The notes under the pieces are model-generated. The model had not been told where the DNA came from, made no database searches, and was given only the letters and a program-made list of their open reading frames with translations. 6,813 nt of DNA, from contig JAPYWO010000064.1 of the NCBI GenBank assembly GCA_028276305.1, positions 1-6,813 on the forward strand. The letters run 5' to 3'. The position numbers were made by a program, and so were the translations under genes. Source of the stretch: Candidatus Thermokryptus sp. Lineage in GTDB: Bacteria > Bacteroidota > Ignavibacteria > Kryptoniales > Kryptoniaceae. Positions 1 to 5,314 of this stretch are shown here, in pieces; position 1 is the stretch's first letter; the number at the start of each line of letters is the position of its first letter.

Positions 1-2
1 TC

Positions 3-68
3 ATTGAAAGGGTCAAAGATGCAAAGGTCTATCAAATTTCAAACTTTAATCTCACCCAAATAAAATAA
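3..68 (+). CDS. Possible 3' end of a convergent gene (partial)
   Basis: An open frame enters from the left edge and stops with TAA at 66-68. It reads IERVKDAKVYQISNFNLTQI followed by Lys, with a plausible mix of charged and hydrophobic residues for this genome. A second frame (positions 1-63) is also open to a TAA, so the choice is by composition only. The stop lies just before the hairpin at 72-92, the usual layout for two convergent genes sharing a terminator zone. No family can be recognised from 21 residues. It could equally be chance read-through of non-coding DNA. Confidence 0.3.
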   Translation: MERVKDAKVYQISNFNLTQIK

Positions 69-92
69 AACTGGGGGCAATGCATGCCCCCA
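57..92 (-). terminator. Rho-independent terminator after the histidine kinase gene
   Basis: On the minus strand an 8-bp perfect stem, TGGGGGCA/TGCCCCCA (arms 85-92 and 72-79, 5-nt loop), is followed at once by AGTTTTATTTTATTT. It lies 38 nt after the kinase stop codon. The T-tract exists only on the minus-strand side. On the plus strand the nearest T-run is at 109-113, about 17 nt past the hairpin, so any use by a convergent plus-strand gene would be less efficient. Confidence 0.85.
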
Positions 93-130
93 ATGTCCCC
101 GAGCGCCATTTTTGTTCATCCCCTATTTTT

Positions 131-1432
131 TCATTCAACAGGAATTGAAATTATAAACTCCGTCCCCATCCCAACTTCGCTTATTAATTCAATCTTACCA
201 TTATGATTTTCAATTATTTTCTTGCAGATCATCAATCCATAACCATGTCCGTCCGGTTTAGTAGTCAAATTTATGCTGAAAAGCTTCTCTCTAACCTCTG
301 CGGGTATCCCAGGTCCATTATCAGCAACCCTTATTTGAACCTGATTGAATTCCCTGTCAAAATATGTCCTTGTTATAATAGTTGCATCACTGCGAGCATC
401 AGCTGCGTTCTTGTAAAGGTTTATCAAAAGTTGCTGAAGTTGGAATGGATCAACATTAACAAGAGGTAATTCAGGGTCAAGCTCTTCAACGAATTTTACA
501 TTTGAATACCTTGAAAGTGGTTGAATGAATTGTATTGTTTCAACAATGACGGAATTTATGTCCGTCAACTTCTTATTTGGCTTCATCTCTGCGCTATCCA
601 AAAGACCACGGATGAAATACTTCATCTTGTTTATTCCAGAAAGAAGGGAATTGACAGAGTTATTAAGCTTTTCATCAATTGTAAATTTCGCCAACTCCCT
701 TGTTATGAGCTTTGCGTTAATTGAAATTATCGTTAAGTAATTTGAAAGCTCGTGTGCGATCTCTGAGGCAAGAGCTCCTCTCGTTGCCATCCTTTCGGCT
801 TTTATCATCGCTTCGTTTGCCGACTGCAAATCAGCATATGCTTTTGATAGCTTCTCATATAGTTTAGCATTTCGTATGGCAATAGCAGCGTGACCAGCTA
901 AAATCTCAAAAAGCTGCAATATCTCGTTTTTATTTATCTGCGAGACCCTACTGCTATCAACATAAACGACACCTATGATTTCAGAGTCAATGCTCAACGG
1001 AACACAAATGATCGTTTTTAAATTTAAAGCGACGATGCTTTCTTTTTTGCTAAATTCACTGTAATTAAGAACATCTTCAATTACGATCGGCTCACCACTT
1101 AAATAAACATCATTGACGATCGTTTTACTATAGGAAATCTCATTTTCATCAATTGTTTCACCTCTTGAATTTCTCGCAAGCGCGCACCTTAAACTTTCTC
1201 CCCCATTGACAAGGAAAAGACATCCTTTATCTGCCTTTGAAAGTGAAATTAAATTGTCAAGGACAATTTTCAACACTTCCTCAAGTATTAAAGATGAGTT
1301 AATCGCCTTGACAACGCTAAAAATTATCTCAAGATTCCTATGCTTTTCCCCCTCAAGCTCTTCAATTCTCTTTTTGACATCGCTGATCTTCCTCCTCACC
1401 TCTTCAAATATGTCAGCGCTATCAAATGGCAT
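131..1432 (-). CDS. Soluble GAF-domain sensor histidine kinase
   Basis: The 433-residue protein has no membrane segment or signal peptide, so it should act in the cytoplasm. An N-terminal coiled coil (about 8-32) leads into a GAF domain (about 36-190) of the kind that binds small molecules or chromophores; the ligand cannot be read from the sequence. A second helical linker (about 190-218) precedes the dimerisation/phosphoacceptor helix with ASEIAHELSNYL, phosphoacceptor His227. The ATPase domain is complete: N box NLYKNAADA (338-346), G1 box DNGPGIP (371-377), F box around F385 and G2 box GHGYGL (395-400). An active autokinase is therefore expected. The HELSNYL H-box resembles NtrB-like or GAF-linked orphan kinases. 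No phosphorylatable receiver lies in the window, so its partner is unknown. The ATG at 1432 has no recognisable Shine-Dalgarno, but no other ATG occurs before residue 209. A terminator sits just upstream. Confidence 0.93.
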   Translation of the reverse strand: MPFDSADIFEEVRRKISDVKKRIEELEGEKHRNLEIIFSVVKAINSSLILEEVLKIVLDNLISLSKADKGCLFLVNGGESLRCALARNSRGETIDENEISYSKTIVNDVYLSGEPIVIEDVLNYSEFSKKESIVALNLKTIICVPLSIDSEIIGVVYVDSSRVSQINKNEILQLFEILAGHAAIAIRNAKLYEKLSKAYADLQSANEAMIKAERMATRGALASEIAHELSNYLTIISINAKLITRELAKFTIDEKLNNSVNSLLSGINKMKYFIRGLLDSAEMKPNKKLTDINSVIVETIQFIQPLSRYSNVKFVEELDPELPLVNVDPFQLQQLLINLYKNAADARSDATIITRTYFDREFNQVQIRVADNGPGIPAEVREKLFSINLTTKPDGHGYGLMICKKIIENHNGKIELISEVGMGTEFIISIPVE

Positions 1433-1455
1433 TTGATTAAACGATTTTTGTTTTT

Positions 1456-1484
1456 AAAAACGCCCCGGCGGAAACCGCCAGGGC
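1456..1484 (-). terminator. Rho-independent terminator between TPR gene and kinase gene
   Basis: The minus-strand transcript forms a 10-bp stem GCCCUGGCGG/CCGCCGGGGC (arms 1475-1484 and 1462-1471, one G-U pair) with a UUU loop. It is followed by G and five Us (1456-1460). The stem starts 8 nt after the TPR stop codon, and the U-run ends 23 nt before the kinase ATG. On the plus strand no T-run follows, so it is directional. The U-run is short and is followed by five As, so partial read-through is plausible. That would make it an attenuator lowering kinase expression relative to the TPR gene. Confidence 0.8.
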
Positions 1485-1492
1485 TGATTAAT

Positions 1493-2737
1493 TCACTTCA
1501 ATTGCTCAAGCTCCGCCTGTATCCGAGCTATGTAAGATTTAACTTTGATCTTCTTAAAGTACTTAAGCGAGGACGACAACGATTCGCGCGCCTTGTCAAT
1601 TTGAGATTGTTTCTTATATAGCTGACTTAACTCATAATATGTCTCACCAAGGTTAAGCCAGTTTTTGAACTCAAGGTTCAAATCAATTGCGGTCATGAAG
1701 TAGCTCTCAGCAAGATGCAAGTTTCCATGTTCAAGTTGAACGATTCCCAAAATCCTGTACGCATCGGCGATACTTTGCCTGTCTCCAATTTTATAAAATG
1801 TATCAAGAGCCATTGTTGCGTAAGCAGTAGCAAGAGGTAAATCTTTTATCCTAACATATGCGTCTGCTTTGCCAAGATACGCCAAAGCTAACATATAGCT
1901 ATCTTCAACTCTTTGAGCTATCTCAATACTTCTCTCAAACTCTTTTATCGCAGCGTCATACTCACCCTTGTGAATCAGCGTCACTCCGATATTATGATAT
2001 GTCTGCGCAAGGCGCAGGGCGTCTCCTCTTTTCTCAAGCCGTGGCAATGCCTGACGAAAATGGGAAATCGCCTTATCCCAATTACCACGCATACTTTCAA
2101 TTATACCAAGGTTGATATGCAAACCAGCGATCAGTTCCTCGTTCTTGCTTTTCTCTGCCCTCTTTAGCGCCTGGTTAAAATAAGTCAACCCGTAATCATA
2201 TCGCCCACTTTCAAAGAAGGCAATCCCAAGCCCGTTTTCACAAGTTGAAATCCCATCAACATTGCGAAGCTTCTTATAAATTTTCAACCCTTGCCTTAAT
2301 GCTGAAATCGCATCGTTTATCTCATTTTGCTTCGTCTTAACCTCTCCAAGTTTAACATACGCTTTGGCTCTAACCTCATCAAATTCACGACCCTTTCCAG
2401 ACCTTTTTATAACAAGTAGAAAACAACTCTCTGCTTTATCAAACTCTCCATAAGTCATGCATATATCACCGATATCAAAACACATCTGAATGAACTTGAA
2501 CTGCTCAAGCATCGCTCCAGACAAACTTAACAAAGTATCAAACTTAATCTCATCAATAATTGACTCTTGTACTTCAGAGCTTACTTCAAACTTTCCTTTC
2601 GCTTCCTTTAAATCAAGAGCGAGATTTTCTTCCCGCTCTTTTACTATCTCGGTAAATTTTTTAAGGAAGTCGTCCCCACAATATCTGCGGGCGACGGCTA
2701 TAACTTTATCGTAAAAATTTGATTTAACGCGCTTCAT
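1493..2737 (-). CDS. TPR-repeat protein, eight 40-residue repeats
   Basis: This 414-residue soluble protein probably works as a protein-binding scaffold or sensor. After a helical N-terminal part (1-80) with no recognised domain, eight tetratricopeptide units follow at an almost exact 40-residue period. Their first-helix glycine or equivalent positions are near 90, 131, 171, 211, 251, 291, 331 and 371 (for example GIAFFESGRYDYG, GIIESMRGNWDKA, GVTLIHKGEYDAA). The 40-residue spacing, with an extended second helix, is the LGN/Rap type, which binds helical peptides or partner proteins. It has no signal peptide, membrane span or enzymatic domain. The ATG at 2737 is fixed by AAGGAGGT 7 nt upstream. 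The gene follows the lipoprotein gene after 39 nt and is presumably co-transcribed with it; a terminator ends it before the kinase gene. The partner cannot be told from sequence; the neighbouring kinase and sigma-54 activator are candidates. Confidence 0.92.
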   Translation of the reverse strand: MKRVKSNFYDKVIAVARRYCGDDFLKKFTEIVKEREENLALDLKEAKGKFEVSSEVQESIIDEIKFDTLLSLSGAMLEQFKFIQMCFDIGDICMTYGEFDKAESCFLLVIKRSGKGREFDEVRAKAYVKLGEVKTKQNEINDAISALRQGLKIYKKLRNVDGISTCENGLGIAFFESGRYDYGLTYFNQALKRAEKSKNEELIAGLHINLGIIESMRGNWDKAISHFRQALPRLEKRGDALRLAQTYHNIGVTLIHKGEYDAAIKEFERSIEIAQRVEDSYMLALAYLGKADAYVRIKDLPLATAYATMALDTFYKIGDRQSIADAYRILGIVQLEHGNLHLAESYFMTAIDLNLEFKNWLNLGETYYELSQLYKKQSQIDKARESLSSSLKYFKKIKVKSYIARIQAELEQLK

Positions 2738-2744
2738 ATTTTTT

Positions 2745-2752
2745 ACCTCCTT
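2745..2752 (-). promoter_or_regulatory. Strong Shine-Dalgarno for the 414-aa TPR gene
   Basis: AAGGAGGT on the minus strand, 7 nt before the ATG at 2737, is a near-perfect anti-16S match and fixes the start. Its first half (AAGG) is also the 3' arm of a small hairpin, CCTTG-ATAA-CAAGG (2749-2762). A 5-bp stem could modestly mask the site, and translation from the upstream lipoprotein gene would have to end before it. Confidence 0.85.
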
Positions 2753-2776
2753 GTTATCAAGGTTTTTCCCTTAACA

Positions 2777-3334
2777 TTACCAAGACCAAGCATATCTTGA
2801 GAAATGATTCGTCTGGAAGCTCAATGTCTGCTTCTTCGTATCAACTGTCACAGGGCTATCAACATATTCCCAAGCCCCGGTTTCAGGGTTATACCAAACC
2901 GGTTTCAAATCATATGGCGACAAATTACCAAGATCAACCTCGGCATATGAAAGCGTAATCGTAACACTTGTATTAAATGTCATGCTTGGATTGAATTCAA
3001 CAACGGCATATTCCCTGTCAAGAACCTCAACCGTAACATAAGTTGGCTCACTAACTGCACCAGCTGGTATGTAAACCGAATTGTTATATGTCTTCTTCCC
3101 TCCGACCACAGCATCCTTATCTGGGAAAACCCATTTACCATCAAAACCTTTCTTCGCCAGAAGTTCTTGCTTAAACGCATCGTTCCACTTCAGGAGTTTC
3201 GGCTGTTCCCCTTTGTTAAGAACGCTTGGCTTCCCACTTGAAAGCCCTACCGGGTTATCGGCGCAACTTGTTAAGAAAAATGCCAAGCTAACAACGATAA
3301 TGATGACGCCAAGAGAGGAAATAAGACGCTTCAT
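2777..3334 (-). CDS. Lipoprotein with a ZU5/Ig-like beta domain
   Basis: The start is placed at the ATG at 3334, giving 185 residues. An in-frame ATG at 3346 overlaps the Shine-Dalgarno GGAGGT (3339-3344), so it is unlikely to be used. The protein begins MKR and then a hydrophobic stretch (LISSLGVIIIVVSLAFF), ending in the lipobox LTSC with the lipidated Cys at residue 24. The next residues are ADNP, with no Asp at +2, so sorting to the outer membrane of a diderm is expected. A short linker leads to a beta-rich domain (about 65-185) with VYIPAGAVSEPTYVTVEVLD, then YDLKPVWYNPETGAWEYVDS and the ending TNHFSRYAWSW. The IPAGA-V-P-VTV segment and the HFS-YA ending recall ZU5-like Ig-fold domains of bacterial surface lipoproteins. 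That family call is from memory of pattern. No catalytic motif is seen. It is the first gene of the unit that continues into the TPR protein. Confidence 0.88.
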   Translation of the reverse strand: MKRLISSLGVIIIVVSLAFFLTSCADNPVGLSSGKPSVLNKGEQPKLLKWNDAFKQELLAKKGFDGKWVFPDKDAVVGGKKTYNNSVYIPAGAVSEPTYVTVEVLDREYAVVEFNPSMTFNTSVTITLSYAEVDLGNLSPYDLKPVWYNPETGAWEYVDSPVTVDTKKQTLSFQTNHFSRYAWSW

Positions 3335-3338
3335 GGCT

Positions 3339-3344
3339 ACCTCC
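3339..3344 (-). promoter_or_regulatory. Shine-Dalgarno that decides the lipoprotein start
   Basis: GGAGGT on the minus strand lies 4 nt before the ATG at 3334. The alternative in-frame ATG at 3346-3344 overlaps the first base of this motif and has only A/T-rich DNA (TCAAACTAAAAT) before it. The downstream ATG also gives a normal MKR signal-peptide start. Confidence 0.8.
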
Positions 3345-3685
3345 ATATTTTAGTTTGACATTTAGTTTTTTGAAGTATTAGGAAACTTAATCATAGACCA
3401 AATCGCAAATTCACTTTTCAGCGTAATTTACATTGCTTTAATAAATCATATTCAAAGCATAAACAACTTGACTAAATCTTTCCAATTTAACTTCACAAAT
3501 GTCAAAAACTCACCATACATCATACAATATTTCACACCATTCAACTATCGCCCGCAATCTCATTTAAAGCGATATTTTAAAGAACAGAGGTTTTTGATAT
3601 AAACCTAAATTAAATCAGCGCAATACATAAATTATCCAACTCATAAAATTTAGCTATCTTTTAAACAGGCAAACTTTGAAAACAT

Positions 3686-3790
3686 TCATCTGATCTTCAA
3701 GACCGCAAACTTGACAATTTCATTTAAAGAGCGAAAATCTTCTACCTCAAATAATTTCAAATACCGTGCCAAAAAATTTTTTATGCGAAA
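3686..3790 (-). pseudogene. 34-codon open frame, possible remnant of a gene
   Basis: On the minus strand a frame is open from a TAA just above 3790 to the TGA at 3686-3688. Its central part reads FLARYLKLFEVEDFRSLNEI, with a helical protein-like pattern and ordinary codon use for this window. There is no ATG and no Shine-Dalgarno in place; only TTG codons could start it. It could be a decayed fragment of a neighbouring gene, a very small protein, or chance. The -24/-12 candidate lies inside it, so the two readings compete. No family is recognised. Confidence 0.2.
3756..3771 (-). promoter_or_regulatory. Candidate sigma-54 (-24/-12) promoter for the lipoprotein unit
   Basis: The minus strand reads TGGCACGGTATTTGAA against the consensus TGGCACG-N4-TTGCW. 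The -24 element is exact, and the GG-to-G spacing is correct. The only deviation is A for C in the -12 GC, a strongly conserved base, which lowers confidence. Transcription would start near 3745 and run leftward into the lipoprotein gene. It lies about 140 bp beyond the end of a gene for a sigma-54 activator, the natural place for a target promoter. I found no match as good upstream of the other genes in the window. Confidence 0.4.
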
Positions 3791-3871
3791 TTACAAAAAA
3801 TGACTAAAATTTAATCAAATTTTAAGTTCGCTTACCCCCTGAAAATAAAAACTCGGTTAAATTGTAATGGC

Positions 3872-3902
3872 TTGTTGCAACGATTTGTTACACCAGCAAC
3901 AA
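3872..3902. repeat. Heptamer cluster: possible activator binding site or weak terminator
   Basis: TTGTTGC (3872-3878), TTGTTAC (3885-3891) and GCAACAA (3896-3902, inverse of the first) lie within 31 bp. The first is embedded in the perfect palindrome GTTGCAAC (3874-3881). The cluster is centred about 125 bp upstream of the -12 element of the candidate promoter, the usual distance for a sigma-54 enhancer. Alternatively the TTGTTGC/GCAACAA pair, directly after the activator stop codon, could form a 7-bp stem with a 17-nt loop. Its nearest T-rich tract is some 15 nt further on, so it would be a poor terminator. Confidence 0.4.
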
Positions 3903-3908
3903 AATATA

Positions 3909-5312
3909 TCAACGAATTATTCTATACTTCTGGATTAATCTGTCAAGTCGCGGTCGGGATATCCCAAGTATTCTTGAAGCTCGCGACTTGTTCCAATCTA
4001 CTTTCTCAAGCACCGATCTTATAAGTTCCTTCTCAACATTGTTTAAGCTTGCTGACTCAAGAGGTGTTGAAATGTAAATATTTGAACTATCCCCCTCAAC
4101 GAGATGAGCCCCTCTTGTTTTCTCTGGCTTTTCAAATAAGAATTTAAAATCATCAGGCACTAAATACTCATTCCCCGTCAAAATTACCGCTTTCTCAATT
4201 GCATATCTTAATTGACGAACATTCCCAGGCCAGTGATATTTTTTCAAAAGCAACTTCGCTTCTGGTGAAATCCCCTTCACCTTTGGTAGATTTTTACGAT
4301 AAAGGTAATTGAACTCATTTATAAAATGTTCAGCGAGAATAAATATATCATCACCCCGCTCACGAAGAGGCGGAAGATGGATCGGGAAAAGCATCAAACG
4401 GTAATACAAATCCCTTCTAAACTTATTTTCCCTTACAAGAAGTTCAAGGTTTTGATTCGTAGCAGTTATTATCCTACCTTCAAACTTTATCGTCTCTACG
4501 CCACCGATACGACGAAATGTCTTTTCCTCTATAACCTTCAAAATTTTCCCTTGCAAATTTAAATCAAGGTCACCAATTTCATCAAGGAAAATAGTTCCAC
4601 CGTTTGCTATTTCAAATAAACCGATCTTTCTTTCCTTAGCATCAGTGAAAGCTCCTTTCTCATGCCCGAAAAGTTCCGATTCAAGCAAAGTCGGCGGGAT
4701 TGAAGCACAGTTTATCTCAACGAAAGGTCTTATCTCTGAATAAGTGTTTTGATGTATTATCCTTGCAAGCAGTGTTTTCCCAGTGCCCGTTTCCCCTGTG
4801 ATGAGAATTGTTAAATCCTTGTGCTCAATCGCTTTCTTCACAAGCTCAATTATTTCACGCACTTTTTCAGAACTCCCAATGAATTTCCCAAAATCAAATT
4901 GCTCTCTCCTGATGCTAAGAAATTTCTCCGCTTCAATTTCTTTTTTCCACTCTTCCGCTTTACCCTTTACGAAATCAGAAAAGGCAACGCTTTCTTCCGG
5001 CATCGTGAAATAAGAAATAACCCCCGACTTCAAAAGTTTAACAGTTAAATTATACGACTTCACATAATCAACACAAGCGAGATTTTTACTTCCAAACATA
5101 TCTATCGCCGTTTCAAGCAAAATCTCATCCCCACGGTTTGCAATCACACAGACGACAAGCTCAGGCTTCTGCACAGATAAACGCTTAAGCGAATTGTAAG
5201 ATGTAACCAAACTGACAACAAAATAACCCTCCTCAACTGGTATAAATTTCTTCACATCTTCAAGCGCAGAACGACTCGTGCTAATAAGCGATATTTTAAA
5301 TCTCTCATCCAT
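3909..5312 (-). CDS. Sigma-54-dependent activator with degenerate receiver domain
   Basis: This 467-residue protein is an enhancer-binding protein that uses ATP hydrolysis to open sigma-54 RNA polymerase promoters. The N-terminal domain (1-115) has a receiver-like pattern, but the usual acidic pair is S11-T12, the phosphorylatable Asp is replaced near V56 (PELVVCV for PDLVLLD), and the Lys of the KP turn is M104. It should not be phosphorylated. The AAA+ core (about 142-375) is complete: Walker A GETGTGKT (173-180), sigma-54 loop GAFTDA (220-225, usually GAFTGA), Walker B IFLDE (241-245), arginine fingers around R299/R300 and R305, and sensor II WPGNVRQL (361-368). A linker (385-420) leads to a Fis-type HTH (about 425-465; KSRASRILGISRPRLDRLIQ). 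The ATG at 5312 has no Shine-Dalgarno and follows the TPR stop by 2 nt, so translation is probably coupled. A nearby TPR partner may control it in place of phosphorylation (inference). Confidence 0.95.
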   Translation of the reverse strand: MDERFKISLISTSRSALEDVKKFIPVEEGYFVVSLVTSYNSLKRLSVQKPELVVCVIANRGDEILLETAIDMFGSKNLACVDYVKSYNLTVKLLKSGVISYFTMPEESVAFSDFVKGKAEEWKKEIEAEKFLSIRREQFDFGKFIGSSEKVREIIELVKKAIEHKDLTILITGETGTGKTLLARIIHQNTYSEIRPFVEINCASIPPTLLESELFGHEKGAFTDAKERKIGLFEIANGGTIFLDEIGDLDLNLQGKILKVIEEKTFRRIGGVETIKFEGRIITATNQNLELLVRENKFRRDLYYRLMLFPIHLPPLRERGDDIFILAEHFINEFNYLYRKNLPKVKGISPEAKLLLKKYHWPGNVRQLRYAIEKAVILTGNEYLVPDDFKFLFEKPEKTRGAHLVEGDSSNIYISTPLESASLNNVEKELIRSVLEKVDWNKSRASRILGISRPRLDRLIQKYRIIR

Positions 5313-5314
5313 TT

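Larger units (their letters stand above)
3347..3908. other. Gene-free A+T-rich regulatory region, 562 bp
   Basis: No convincing gene lies between the sigma-54 activator and the lipoprotein gene. Present here are a -24/-12 promoter candidate (3756-3771, minus), a cluster of inverted and direct heptamers (3872-3902), a short open frame that could be a gene remnant (3686-3790, minus), and a 15-bp repeat with one mismatch, CAATYTCATTTAAAG (3555-3569 and 3715-3729). A/T-only dyads such as AAAATTT-AATC-AAATTTT (around 3806-3823) are probably incidental. I saw no tRNA, CRISPR, insertion sequence or clear sigma-70-type promoter. If the -24/-12 site is used, the lipoprotein mRNA would have a leader of about 410 nt, which is long. 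Confidence 0.7.

Noticed and set aside
2877..2902. Inverted repeat CCGGTTT-N12-AAACCGG
   Set aside because: It lies inside the lipoprotein coding sequence with no T-run and no regulatory logic; most likely incidental to the codons for the WYNPETGAWE region.
3335..3346. Upstream in-frame ATG as lipoprotein start (adds MEVA)
   Set aside because: That ATG overlaps the GGAGGT ribosome-binding site, has none of its own, and puts an acidic residue before the signal peptide.
3470..3510. TTGACA on the minus strand (around 3497-3502) as the -35 of a sigma-70 promoter
   Set aside because: At 17-bp spacing the -10 position reads GAAAGA, which is not a credible -10 element.
3806..3823. AAAATTT-AATC-AAATTTT dyad as a terminator
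   Set aside because: The stem is A/T only and no U-run follows a stable hairpin; expected by chance in this A+T-rich DNA.
3347..3908. CRISPR array, tRNA, or insertion-sequence remnant in the long intergenic region
   Set aside because: No regularly spaced repeats, cloverleaf or transposase-like sequence could be seen on either strand.
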